A stretch of DNA of 64,000 nt from Syntrophobacteraceae bacterium (GCA_031292215.1 JARLHO010000117.1:1-64000); one strand, 5' to 3'. Counted from the stretch's first letter, positions 46,473 to 55,258 are shown. Notes: generated by a model not told the origin, from the letters alone. Program-made: numbers and translations.

Positions 46473-47051
46473 TCATTGGCCATTCACAATGTATTGGGTA
46501 AGGATGAACTTTCCCGATTGTTCCTCTATCCGGGCATCGAAGGTCCCGGCGCGGTCGGGTTCCTCGCCGGCCTTTTTCCATTGGGCCGGGGTCCCGTGAG
46601 GATCAAGAGTACTGCCCGAACCCGCGACATAGATGACCCCCTCGGCTCGATACAGGTGATCTCCCAGTTTCTTTAGCCGGCTTATCCGGGAGAAGACATA
46701 GGCCTCGCCGCTCGAATCGGGAACCGTATACTGTTTTTTGCGCAATTCTTTTATTTTTCGGCCAAAATATTTCACCGTCACCTTGTCGACCAACTCGGCC
46801 GGAACCAACACCGAATCCTTCGATTTCTTAAGCAAGCGATAGTCATTTCGTAAAACATGACAAATTGCAAAGTCCAGCAAAGCCTTGTCCGAAAGACTCC
46901 CCTTGGTAAAACTCTTCATGCCGGTTTCCGAAAAATTACTAAAAAACGTATCCAGAACTCGTTTCCGGGAAGCAGTCATTACTTCCGGCTGCGCCATGGC
47001 AGTCGTTGAAAAAAGGATCCCCAAAACAGCAAATGCAAAAACCTTCCTCAT
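46473..47051 (-). CDS. Secreted hypothetical protein
   Basis: A 192-residue exported protein with signal peptide MRKVFAFAVLGILFSTTAMA and GGAGAGAGGT before its ATG. The mature part (VLDTFFSNFSETGMKSFTKG, ALLDFAICHVLRNDYRLLKK, YTVPDSSGEAYVFSRISRLK) does not match a family I know. It is the only minus-strand member of the secreted-protein island. The palindrome at 47347-47398 lies about 300 bases upstream, between it and the next plus-strand gene, and could control both. Confidence 0.75.
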   Translation of the reverse strand: MRKVFAFAVLGILFSTTAMAQPEVMTASRKRVLDTFFSNFSETGMKSFTKGSLSDKALLDFAICHVLRNDYRLLKKSKDSVLVPAELVDKVTVKYFGRKIKELRKKQYTVPDSSGEAYVFSRISRLKKLGDHLYRAEGVIYVAGSGSTLDPHGTPAQWKKAGEEPDRAGTFDARIEEQSGKFILTQYIVNGQ

Positions 47052-47346
47052 ACCTCTCTCCTGTAAGCGAATAAGGGGAATTTTTTCCCTTGGCGTTCAG
47101 CGCGCCGGCCCTTGCGGTCCAATGCCGCCGCCTGCGGGCGCGCGTTGCGCCCCTCACTTTCTTTTAGAAGACACCCCATTTGCCCGCCGCCCTGACAATT
47201 TCAAGACTCATACCACATCGAAAGAAATCGCAAACAAATCATCGGAGACGCTCTACATTACGGCCGGTTCATTTGCTGCCATTGACCGCGTAAAGGCGCG
47301 GAGCGGGGCGGCATCGGTTACCTTTTCCCGAAGGGTGGCAACTCAT

Positions 47347-47398
47347 GCGTAACACTCGTTACAAAATGTAACGTGACATGTTGTAACGAGCGTTACGC
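47347..47398. promoter_or_regulatory. Extended GTAAC palindrome, copy 2
   Basis: Two 18-base arms, GCGTAACACTCGTTACAA and TTGTAACGAGCGTTACGC, are inverted repeats with one mismatch. Together with the 16-base centre they give five to six GTAAC/GTTAC half-sites about 9-10 bases apart. It is about 97 bases upstream of a sigma-54-like promoter, a typical activator distance. Confidence 0.6.
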
Positions 47399-47493
47399 CC
47401 CACCCCCTCTAAAGCTGCGCTCTTCTCTTGGCCGGTCGGGTTGAATTAACCGTAATATCGAGGCGTTATTAATCCCCTTTCATTTCCCCCCCC

Positions 47494-47509
47494 CTGGCAC
47501 GGTTATTGT
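47494..47509 (+). promoter_or_regulatory. Candidate sigma-54 promoter
   Basis: TGGCACGGTTATTGTT carries a perfect -24 TGGCAC and a -12 TTGT (consensus TTGC), with ten bases between the GG and GT dinucleotides. It points to the secreted protein at 47735. An almost identical core is found at 54692-54709. Confidence 0.55.
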
Positions 47510-47734
47510 TTATGGACTGAACCCGACTTCAAATTACCTTTGGCCGCTCGCCTGCTGTCGGTCAGAGGGTTTTAGTGAGAAGGGGGGGGGTTGAACGGGG
47601 GAAGGTTTTCTATAAAGATCGCAAGGAAGTGCGGAGGCGCAGGGAATGCGTGGATAATCCGCAAACCACTATCTTGCGGGTGCTTGTGCGGGGGGGGGGG
47701 GATCCTTAGCTTCGCCCGCAATAAGGGGAATTGC

Positions 47735-48160
47735 ATGAAAAGGATTTGGTTGGTAGTGCCAGTCTTACTGGCGGCGGTTTTATTTTCCGGCGCCTCCCGG
47801 GCATCGATAGTAAAAGAGATCCGATTTGCCGGTGGGAAAAGCTCTGCTGTGATAAAGCAAAGCGTCATCCGCGGAGAAAATGATCAGTATTTTCTCGCCG
47901 CCAAGGCGGGACAAAAGATGGATGTGGAAATAACAGCCCTGGAAAAAAACGCGGCCGTCACCATCTATCGACCCGGCTACAAAGCCGGCAAGGACTCCGA
48001 CGGCGTCCTGGAAGTACAGGGGGCGACTCTTACGGGCGCCGGCGAGGGCGAGGACGCAACCGGCTGGAAAGGGGTACTGCCCGAATCGGGCAGATATCTG
48101 ATCCTGGTGGGCCCCACCCGAGGCAACGCCACCTATCGACTAAAGGTTGTCATATTCTAA
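47735..48160 (+). CDS. Secreted small protein, PliG/PPC-like
   Basis: A 141-residue exported protein starting at ATG 47735 (AAGGGGAATTGC upstream) with signal peptide MKRIWLVVPVLLAAVLF and cleavage near SRA. The mature part has QYFLAAKAGQKMDVEITAL, NAAVTIYRPGY, WKGVLPESGRYLILVG and TRGNATYRLKVV, the jelly-roll pattern of pre-peptidase C-terminal domains and of PliG-type g-type-lysozyme inhibitors. The PliG reading is tentative. A G12 tract lies 34 bases before the start, inside the leader. Confidence 0.75.
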   Translation: MKRIWLVVPVLLAAVLFSGASRASIVKEIRFAGGKSSAVIKQSVIRGENDQYFLAAKAGQKMDVEITALEKNAAVTIYRPGYKAGKDSDGVLEVQGATLTGAGEGEDATGWKGVLPESGRYLILVGPTRGNATYRLKVVIF

Positions 48161-48200
48161 CGACAGGCTTTTTAAGCCAATTATCACAGGAAGGAATAGC

Positions 48201-48590
48201 ATGATGAACGGTAAGAAACGAGTGTGGCCGCTGGCGGCTATCTTAGGCGCTTTACTTTTCGTATTCACCACCGGCTCAGCCCTGGCCAACCCGGTATTTT
48301 ATGCGAAAATAGACAACAAAACGGATCATCCGGTAAGAATCAAATGGTATTTTTCCTACAGAAATGGCGGCAAATCCACCGACGTCCATGTGACCTCCAT
48401 CGCCCCCCATACAACCGAGCGTTTCCATGGGCCCCAGGGGTATGGTCGAATGGTTTATTCCTACGATACCGGTGGCAAGGTCATGAAGCAATACATCGAT
48501 GCCGACACGGACCCGAGGGCGCTCAATGCCTTTTGTTTCATCAAATATAACAGCCATGGGTACCTGCGCATAGTTAGACCCAATGGTTAA
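48201..48590 (+). CDS. Secreted small hypothetical protein
   Basis: A 129-residue exported protein with an AGGAAGG site and signal peptide (KRVWPLAAILGALLFVF; cleavage near ALA). The mature part VFYAKIDNKTDHPVRIKWYF, then VTSIAPHTTERFHGPQGYGR, looks like a small all-beta domain. No family recognised. It follows the PliG-like gene by 40 bases and is probably in the same transcript. Confidence 0.75.
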   Translation: MMNGKKRVWPLAAILGALLFVFTTGSALANPVFYAKIDNKTDHPVRIKWYFSYRNGGKSTDVHVTSIAPHTTERFHGPQGYGRMVYSYDTGGKVMKQYIDADTDPRALNAFCFIKYNSHGYLRIVRPNG

Positions 48591-48633
48591 CGAGAGAAAG
48601 TGTTTTTTTGGCGGTAAACGGGGGCATCCCCCA

Positions 48634-48677
48634 TGCTCGTAGGGGACAAGCTCTTAGGAGCTTGTCCCCTACGAGCA
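48634..48677. terminator. Long perfect hairpin after secreted-protein genes
   Basis: A 20-base perfect stem (TGCTCGTAGGGGACAAGCTC and its complement) with loop TTAG. No T run follows, so it could be a terminator, an RNA-stability element or a dispersed palindrome. Confidence 0.6.
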
Positions 48678-48969
48678 ACAATCAAACGGCCCGAGTGGGG
48701 GGGAGTCGCGCCCCCCGGGGTCATCCCCTTTTTTCTTTCTCCGATTTACATTGATTTTTTTGCTGTTCTAAAGCTTTACTCTCCTAAGATGGTTGGGACG
48801 AAAAACATGGCGCCCTCACCCGGGTAGAGCCCGGGTTTAAAAGCATCGCGGGCGGGGGCGTTTGCGGGCAGCCTCGACACGGCGGGGCCGGCGAGCAGCC
48901 ATCGAGCCCCGGATAAGCCCTTTGCGGCTCTATGACTTCCTTGGACCATCCGTTACGACAGGAGAGTGG

Positions 48970-51900
48970 ATGAAGATTTTCCAGGTGACACTGGCGCCCC
49001 TTCTTGTCGTCTTATTGTGCGGATGCATGGCCGAGAAGCACTCGCCGCCCATCGCCAGACACGGTTTACTCGATCTCGCGGGCTGGAGCCTTGCCGGAAA
49101 GGGCGCCGTGCCCCTTGACGGCGACTGGGAAATCTATTGGGGGCGATTGCTGACGCCGGCGGATTTCAAGGGCTCCCACTTTGCGGGAAAAGCCTGCCAC
49201 ATTGGTCTCCCGTCGACATGGGACGGAGTCGAGGCGCCGGGGAAAAAGCTTGGCGCAACCGGTTATGCCACACTGCATCTAATCCTTTCTCACGTTCCCA
49301 AAGACCGCGACTTGGCCCTGCGCATTGCCGGCATTTATTCGGCCTATGCGCTGTGGCTAAACGGAAGGCCGATAGCTCGAAGCGGTCGGGTCGGGAAAAG
49401 TGGCGGCGAAGAAGTCCCGAATCCGTCCATCGTGATTTGCGAATTTCAAAGCACGGGTAACCCCATCGAACTGGTTCTCCAGGTCTCAAACTTCCACTAC
49501 CGCAACGGTGGTGTGGCTTCCTCGATCCAACTCGGCATTGCGGATTCCCTTTATGCCGAGCAGAACAGACGGTGGGGAACATCGCTTTTTTTTATCGGAT
49601 GCCTCCTGGTAATGGGAGTCTACCACCTGTTTCTCTACTGTTTTCGAAGAAAGGACATAGCTCTCCTTTGCTTTGGCTTCTACTGTCTCTTGTGGATGGG
49701 CAACACCATTGCCTCCAACTCGAGCGACTGGGTCCTGCGGCTGTTTTTCCCCGGCGCCTCCATCGGGTTCCTTGAGGCGGTCGATCTGATCTGTTTTTTT
49801 GTTTCCGTCCCCGTGGGCTATCGGTTCTTTAGATCTCTTTATCCCGAGGAATTCTCCGTTCGCGTCCTTAGGTTCTCTCAGGTGGTTGCCGCGGTCTTTG
49901 TGGCCTGCGCCCTCTTTTTTTCCCTCTTGAGGCTAACCGATATCCTCCCCCTCTACTACTTGTCCTCCTTCCTGCTCATCCTCTACTGCCTGGCAATGCT
50001 TGCCAGGGCCAGAAAGAACGGGCGGGACGAGGCGACTTTCTTTCTCGCCGGGTTTTTCATCCTGGGGCTCGCGGGCATAAACGACATGCTCTTTGACCTT
50101 CATCTCATCCGTTCGGTCTGCCTGATACAAGTCGGAATGTTTATTTTCATCCTCTCCCAGGCATTTGCTCTTTCGCTCCGGTTTTCACGGGCCTTTACGA
50201 CTGTCGAGCAACTCTCGGAGGAACTAAAGGAAAACAACCTCGCCCTCTCCAGGATGAACCGGGTAAAGGATGAGTTTCTCGCCAACACCTCCCATGAACT
50301 CCGAACGCCGCTATCGGGAATCATAGGTCTATCCGAGTCCCTGCTGGACGGTGTGGCCGGCGGACTTGCGCCCAGGGCACTCGAAAACATTTCGATGGTG
50401 GCAAAAAGCGCCAGAAGGCTGGCGGGTCTGGTAAACGATATCTTGGACTTTTCTCTTTTAAACAACCAGGAGATCGCTCTTCGAAAAAAACCGGTGGACC
50501 TCCACTCTCTGGCCGATATTGCCCTGGCCACGATGAAGCCCCTGGCCGCAGGCAAAGGCCTCGCGCTGGTAAACGATATTTTCCCGCACACCCCGTGTGT
50601 TGATGGCGACGAGGATCGGCTGATGCAGATCTTTTCCAACCTGGTCGGAAACGGCGTCAAGTTCACAGAAAGGGGCGAGGTGAGGATTTGCGCCGAGCTC
50701 CGGGGCGAGTTCGTGGAGATAGCCTTTAGCGACACCGGGCCCGGCATTCCGGCCGACCGGTTAGAGTCGATCTTTTTGCCCTTCGAACAGGTCGATTCCT
50801 CTTCGAGCAGAGCCTCGGGCGGTGTGGGTCTAGGGCTTGCGATAAGCCGCAACCTGGCGCAACTCCATGACGGCGTGCTCTGGGCCGAATCAACTTTCGG
50901 GGAGGGCTCGACCTTTCATCTGAGGCTTCCGGTCTGCCTGGAGGTTGCCCCGCCCGCCGAATCGGCAGCGCTACCGGGATTGCCCCGGTCGCTAAAAGGG
51001 GTTGACGTGGCCAAAACCGCCGCAACACCTGCTTTTGGAGGCGCCCCGCCCGCCGGTTTGCCCGTTGGCGCCACACGGGTTTTGGCTGTCGACGACGACC
51101 CGATCAACCTGCAGGTCATCTGCAATCATCTAAACCTTCAGGGAATGGCGGTCACTACCGCGTCCGACGGTCCTCAAGCGCTTGTACTCCTGGAGGGGGG
51201 CAGGCCCTTCGATATCGTGCTGCTAGACGTCATGATGCCCGGGATGACCGGCTTTGAGGTATGCCGGAGGCTGCGGTCGCTCTACAGCTTGACCGAACTT
51301 CCGGTGATCATGCTTACAGCCAGAAACAGGACCTCGGACCTCATCGAGGGGTTGGACAACGGCGCCAACGACTACCTGGGCAAACCCTTCAGCAAAGGGG
51401 AACTGCTGGCCCGGATGAGCGTTCAGCTAAAGCTGCTCGAAGCCGAGGAGGAGGCCCGCAGCAAGGGACGGCTCGCCATGCTGGGGGAACTTGCCGCCAG
51501 TATCGCCCACGAGGTGAACACCCCGATCAATACGATCATAAATTCGAGCGAACTGATCTTGCTTGCCGAAAATCGCGAGGAACTGGAACACGACGCCATG
51601 ATCATAAAAGACGAGGGCAGGCGGATTGCAGGCATCGTGGGAGGACTGCTCTCCTTTGCTCGCCGGGGCAAGGGTGAGAAAACCTCATGCCGCGCCGACC
51701 GAATCGTCTCCGACACCCTGCGCCTTATCGGCGCCAAGCTTCGAAAGGAGCAAATCCGTTTGCTGGTAGATATCCCCGACTCGCTGCCCGATGTCAAAGC
51801 CAACCCGCAGCAGATCATGCAGGTCTTTCTAAACCTTTTAAACAATGCGGCCTATGCCCTCCACGATAAATTCCCGAACAGCCATGAGGACAAGACGATC

Positions 51901-52185
51901 CATATCATGGGGGAACAGGTTCGCTCCAGGCGCGGGGTTATCGTGCGCCTGAGTTTCCACGACAATGGAGGCGGCATCCCCGCCCCGCGTCTCGAAGAGG
52001 TCATGAAGCCCTTCTTTACCACAAAGCCCGTGGGCATGGGCACGGGTCTGGGCCTAAGCGTCGCCCGGGGGATCATGGACGACCATGGAGGCAACATCGG
52101 GATCGCAAGCGTTGAAGGTGAATTTACAAAGGTGACGATCGAGTTGCCGGCTGAAAGTGACCACTTAGGGCTTGTCGGCAAATAA
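48970..52185 (+). CDS. 7TMR-DISM hybrid histidine kinase with two kinase cores
   Basis: A 1071-residue sensor starting at ATG 48970 after AGGAGAGTGG. A lipobox-like LLCGC near residue 20 is followed by a 7TMR-DISMED2-type jelly-roll domain (about 30-205), seven membrane helices (about 205-415), HisKA with His 442 in ANTSHELRTPLSG, HATPase (GPGIPADRLES; GLGLAISRNLAQ), a receiver with Asp 753 in LLDVMMPGMTGFE, and a second kinase module with His 847 in ASIAHEVNTPINTI and its own HATPase (NNAAYALHDKF; GTGLGLSVARGIMDDHGG). The outer domain may bind carbohydrate. The sigma-54 response regulator follows. Two kinase cores around one receiver is unusual. Confidence 0.92.
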   Translation: MKIFQVTLAPLLVVLLCGCMAEKHSPPIARHGLLDLAGWSLAGKGAVPLDGDWEIYWGRLLTPADFKGSHFAGKACHIGLPSTWDGVEAPGKKLGATGYATLHLILSHVPKDRDLALRIAGIYSAYALWLNGRPIARSGRVGKSGGEEVPNPSIVICEFQSTGNPIELVLQVSNFHYRNGGVASSIQLGIADSLYAEQNRRWGTSLFFIGCLLVMGVYHLFLYCFRRKDIALLCFGFYCLLWMGNTIASNSSDWVLRLFFPGASIGFLEAVDLICFFVSVPVGYRFFRSLYPEEFSVRVLRFSQVVAAVFVACALFFSLLRLTDILPLYYLSSFLLILYCLAMLARARKNGRDEATFFLAGFFILGLAGINDMLFDLHLIRSVCLIQVGMFIFILSQAFALSLRFSRAFTTVEQLSEELKENNLALSRMNRVKDEFLANTSHELRTPLSGIIGLSESLLDGVAGGLAPRALENISMVAKSARRLAGLVNDILDFSLLNNQEIALRKKPVDLHSLADIALATMKPLAAGKGLALVNDIFPHTPCVDGDEDRLMQIFSNLVGNGVKFTERGEVRICAELRGEFVEIAFSDTGPGIPADRLESIFLPFEQVDSSSSRASGGVGLGLAISRNLAQLHDGVLWAESTFGEGSTFHLRLPVCLEVAPPAESAALPGLPRSLKGVDVAKTAATPAFGGAPPAGLPVGATRVLAVDDDPINLQVICNHLNLQGMAVTTASDGPQALVLLEGGRPFDIVLLDVMMPGMTGFEVCRRLRSLYSLTELPVIMLTARNRTSDLIEGLDNGANDYLGKPFSKGELLARMSVQLKLLEAEEEARSKGRLAMLGELAASIAHEVNTPINTIINSSELILLAENREELEHDAMIIKDEGRRIAGIVGGLLSFARRGKGEKTSCRADRIVSDTLRLIGAKLRKEQIRLLVDIPDSLPDVKANPQQIMQVFLNLLNNAAYALHDKFPNSHEDKTIHIMGEQVRSRRGVIVRLSFHDNGGGIPAPRLEEVMKPFFTTKPVGMGTGLGLSVARGIMDDHGGNIGIASVEGEFTKVTIELPAESDHLGLVGK

Positions 52186-52217
52186 ACCTTGGTTTTATTT
52201 ACCGACAAGCCCTAAGT
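52163..52217. terminator. Long hairpin overlapping kinase stop codon
   Basis: A 24-base stem with one mismatch (from ACTTAGGGCTTGTCGG), closed around CCTTGG. The kinase TAA (52183-52185) is in the left arm, and the response regulator starts 24 bases beyond the right arm. It may lower expression of the regulator relative to the kinase, or be a dispersed palindrome. Confidence 0.6.
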
Positions 52218-52240
52218 CTCGAATGGTGAAAGGACCAGGT

Positions 52241-53956
52241 GTGAAAAAGAAAATCCTCGTAATCGAAGATGATGGGAACCTTCGGGAAACCTTCAGGCGG
52301 TTTTTGACCAAAGACGGCTACGCGGTCGATACGGCCGATGACTATCAATCGGCGGTCGGACTGATCGAATCGCATTCCTACGACGCCATTTTTACCGATA
52401 TTAACCTTTCGGGGGAAAAGAGCGGTTTGGACATCCTCGCCGAATGCAAGGGCGAAAAGCTCTGCGTCCCGGTGGTCATCATCACCGGTTTTCCGAGCAT
52501 AGAGAGCGCAAGCGAGGCCGTGCGCCTGGGTGGCTACGACTATCTGTGCAAGCCGGTGGAAAAGGAGACGCTTCTCCATGTCGCCCGGGGGGCCGTGCGG
52601 CACAAGGAGCTAAGCGGGCAAGCCCATCGTTTTGCCCGAAATCTCGAGGCGGTTTTCCGCAGTGTCTCCGATGCGATCGTTTCCGTTGATTCGCAGATGC
52701 TCATCACCTGCTTAAATCATGGGGCCGAAGGGTTTTGTGTCTTCGACCGGGACTGCGTGGGAAAGCCTTTGAGCGAGACTGCGGCGAGCAGGGCCTGCTC
52801 GCAGGAATGTCAGAACCGGCTTTTGGGCGCCGTAAAGGAGTCCATTGGAACCGGAAAGCCGGTGGAGCTCCATGACTACGAATGCTCGGAGAAAAAAGCG
52901 GTCTACACCCTGAAGGTCTCGCCCCTGGAGGCCGGTCCCGGAGAAAAGAGCGGAGCGGTGATCGTTGGCCGCGATGAAACGCGGCTCGCCGCCTTGGAAC
53001 GCGACCTGGACCGGCGCCGGGATTTCCATCGGATCATGGTCGGAAAAAGCGAACCGATGCAGGCGATATATACACTGATCGAAAGCCTTGGCGCTATCCG
53101 CAGCACGGTTCTCATAACCGGGGCAAGCGGGACCGGCAAGGAATTGGCAGCCACTGGTCTTCACCATGCGGGAAGCCGCCGGGATAAGCCGCTGGTAAAA
53201 GTAAACTGCTCGGCTCTTACCGAAACACTGCTTGAAAGCGAGCTGTTCGGTCACGTCAAAGGCGCCTTTACCGGGGCTGTTCACGATAGGGTAGGCCGGT
53301 TCGAGATGGCCAACGGAGGGACACTTTTCCTAGACGAGATCGGCGATATTTCCCCCATCGTCCAGCAGAAGCTTTTGCGAGTGCTCCAGGAAAAGGAAAT
53401 CGAGCGGGTCGGCGACTCCAGGCCGATCAAAGTCGATGTCAGAATCCTTGCAGCCACCAACCGCGACCTAAAACAAATGGTGGCGGGTGGGCTTTTCCGC
53501 GAGGACTTCTATTACAGGATAAAAGTCGTCGAATTAAAAATGCCGCCCCTAAGAGCCAGGCGCGAGGATATCCCGCTTCTTCTCGACTTCTTTTTGAATG
53601 AATTCAGCGTGGAGTTCAATAAGCGAATAGACGGAGTCTCCTCCGATGTCATGGAAATGTTTATGAACTACGGCTGGCCCGGCAACGTGAGGGAATTAAA
53701 ACACGTCATCGAACACGGCGCCATTTTGTGTCGGCGGACGAAAATCACCCTGAATGACCTTCCAGACGATTTCGGCCAGAGCTACCCGGCCCCCCCCACT
53801 CCTGCGATTGAGCCCCAAGCCGTGTCGAAAAACGCAGAGGCGCTCCTCCAAATACTACAGGAAAACAAGTGGAACAAGACCGAAGCCGCTCGCAACCTGG
53901 GCATCAGCCGACAGACCCTCTACCGCAAGCTAAAAGAGGTCGGAATCGATGAGTAG
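52241..53956 (+). CDS. Sigma-54-dependent response regulator (REC-PAS-AAA-Fis)
   Basis: About 571 residues from the GTG at 52241, which has AAAGGA upstream; ATG 52223 is an alternative. Receiver: VIEDDGNLRET with the phospho-acceptor Asp 53 in FTDINLSG. A PAS-like region spans about 130-245. AAA+ domain: GASGTGKELAATGLH (Walker A), ELFGHVKGAFTGAVHDR with the sigma-54 contact GAFTGA near 341, and GGTLFLDEIGDIS (Walker B). Fis-type HTH at the end: NKTEAARNLGISRQTLYRKL. It would activate sigma-54 promoters when phosphorylated by the hybrid kinase. Sigma-54-like promoters at 47494 and 54692 are possible targets. Confidence 0.94.
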   Translation: MKKKILVIEDDGNLRETFRRFLTKDGYAVDTADDYQSAVGLIESHSYDAIFTDINLSGEKSGLDILAECKGEKLCVPVVIITGFPSIESASEAVRLGGYDYLCKPVEKETLLHVARGAVRHKELSGQAHRFARNLEAVFRSVSDAIVSVDSQMLITCLNHGAEGFCVFDRDCVGKPLSETAASRACSQECQNRLLGAVKESIGTGKPVELHDYECSEKKAVYTLKVSPLEAGPGEKSGAVIVGRDETRLAALERDLDRRRDFHRIMVGKSEPMQAIYTLIESLGAIRSTVLITGASGTGKELAATGLHHAGSRRDKPLVKVNCSALTETLLESELFGHVKGAFTGAVHDRVGRFEMANGGTLFLDEIGDISPIVQQKLLRVLQEKEIERVGDSRPIKVDVRILAATNRDLKQMVAGGLFREDFYYRIKVVELKMPPLRARREDIPLLLDFFLNEFSVEFNKRIDGVSSDVMEMFMNYGWPGNVRELKHVIEHGAILCRRTKITLNDLPDDFGQSYPAPPTPAIEPQAVSKNAEALLQILQENKWNKTEAARNLGISRQTLYRKLKEVGIDE

Positions 53957-54087
53957 AGGGGGACCTGCGCAGCAGACCGTGTCGCAACTGGCCGCCCAAG
54001 TAGAGGCAAAGGAAAGAAGCGCGGGGAGCTGTGCCCGCCCCCCCCCACGGGCCATGTTGTTGAGTCAAGCGACGAGAGCGACGATCG

Positions 54088-54148
54088 TGATCCCGGAGGG
54101 ATCAAAGCTATTAGCCGGGGGTTGAGGCCGTAAGGCCGATACCCCCGG
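54088..54148 (+). terminator. Paired hairpins downstream of the response regulator
   Basis: TGATCCC-GGA-GGGATCA (54088-54104) is followed by CCGGGGGT/ACCCCCGG (54115-54148) with an inner GGCC pairing and AAAA after it. Likely transcription end of the two-component operon, or part of a dispersed repeat. Confidence 0.5.
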
Positions 54149-54171
54149 AAAAGAAAGAGACGACCCCGAGG

Positions 54172-54215
54172 GGGCGCAGACCGGGCGCAGACCGGGCGCA
54201 GACCGGGCGCAGACC
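54172..54215 (+). repeat. Four tandem copies of an 11-base unit
   Basis: GGGCGCAGACC is repeated four times without change at 54172, 54183, 54194 and 54205. The region is non-coding. Confidence 0.9.
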
Positions 54216-54373
54216 GGAACCATCAATCAAGATATCTCCGATCATATTGGATCCCCGCCTTTCCCGGGAATTAGTGGTGTTCAAACAGGCAGGAAAAGCT
54301 CGGGACTTCTTAACTCAACAACATTGCCCCCCCCCACGGGTTCCCGGGGCTGCGCGGCAAGACACTCCGGCCT

Positions 54374-54619
54374 TTACTCCCTCCGGGGACCCTTTTGATT
54401 TTTCTTTTCCATGCAATGAATTCGATAGTACTCGCACAGCTCGAACCTTCCCGCACAAAGGTCCAAAACCCGCTCAGCCCAGATACTTTCGGACCGCAGG
54501 CAGTAGCACTCCGCAAACGGACTGTCGAGGTAGGGGCATGGAGCTTTTGCCAATGTATCCATTTCCGATTTCACAATCTTATCCAGAACCGCGTAACAGG
54601 AGACCTCCGGGGCCGCCAT
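54374..54619 (-). CDS. Small cysteine-rich hypothetical protein
   Basis: About 81 residues from ATG 54619; a TTG at 54670 would add 17. It contains eight cysteines, including APCPYLDSPFAECYCLR and VLDLCAGRFELCEYYRIHC. The pattern CP(Y)L, then ECYC, then C, then C suggests a metal- or disulfide-bound domain. I do not recognise the family. There is no signal peptide, and the ribosome site is poor, so the start is uncertain. A sigma-54-like promoter points at it from 54692-54709. Confidence 0.55.
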   Translation of the reverse strand: MAAPEVSCYAVLDKIVKSEMDTLAKAPCPYLDSPFAECYCLRSESIWAERVLDLCAGRFELCEYYRIHCMEKKNQKGPRRE

Positions 54620-54691
54620 CCCCCGAAGAACCCGGCACCGGTTGGACTTCGTGGGCGCTCTTGCCAACAATGAAACTAACCTGAAGCGCTA

Positions 54692-54709
54692 TATCAATAA
54701 CCGTACCCA
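54692..54709 (-). promoter_or_regulatory. Candidate sigma-54 promoter, minus strand
   Basis: On the minus strand TTGGGTACGGTTATTGAT shares the core ACGGTTATTG with the candidate at 47494-47509, with the same ten-base spacing between GG and GA. The -24 is GGTAC rather than GGCAC, so it is weaker. It faces the cysteine-rich gene. Confidence 0.4.
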
Positions 54710-54807
54710 AAAGAAAAGAAATCGACAAATTGGCTAAAAGATAGAAATTACGATATCTTGAGATATCCAGCGAAGATCCCTGGCCATACCTGTTCATAAA
54801 CAGTGGC

Positions 54808-54839
54808 GTGTCACATGTAACACTTTGTAAGCGTTACAC
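54808..54839. promoter_or_regulatory. TGTAAC palindromic site, copy 3
   Basis: GTGTCAC, ATGTAACA, then CTTTGTAAGCGTTACAC. It is closely similar to the 43305 site and about 100 bases upstream (in minus orientation) of the 54692 promoter candidate, the same arrangement as at 47347/47494. Confidence 0.5.
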
Positions 54840-54973
54840 TCCGAAAACAGGAAGGCAAAGGAAAACAGGACCGGCCAAGCCCGGGGGAAGAGTCCGTCTC
54901 CCCCCCCCCCCCCGGATTTTCTGAGGAAACGGCAAAAGAGATGGCGCAGACGATGTGTGAGGAGACAATCATG

Positions 54974-55258
54974 TTAGCCGACAATTTCCCAATTTGCCTC
55001 AAAAGTGTTGTCCAGAGTCGTGTAGCAGTAGCCCAGCATTTTCCCGATCCCCGGGACCTTGTCCTCTTGAATCTTCCAGAAACGGAGATAAATCGCCGGG
55101 ATAAGGCGTGGATTACCCGAGGCGGGATCATCTGCCGAATGTTCCCACATCTCACGTTTTTCCATGACCCTCCACAATGTCGCGTACTTTTTGCTCCGGA
55201 CCGTATCTCCGACCCGGGGCAGCGTTTTTCTCAATGCGATCTCATCGTGACTGCTCAT
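54974..55258 (-). CDS. Small hypothetical protein
   Basis: A 94-residue soluble protein. The start MSSHDEIALRKTLPRVG at 55258 has AGGAGGCGGAAAAA upstream; the longer frame is unsupported. VGDTVRSKKYATLWRVMEK, IPAIYLRFWKIQED and MLGYCYTTLDNTFEANWEIV suggest a small SH3-like or beta-barrel fold. No family recognised. It is followed (in its direction) by a 14-C tract at 54900-54913. Confidence 0.7.
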   Translation of the reverse strand: MSSHDEIALRKTLPRVGDTVRSKKYATLWRVMEKREMWEHSADDPASGNPRLIPAIYLRFWKIQEDKVPGIGKMLGYCYTTLDNTFEANWEIVG

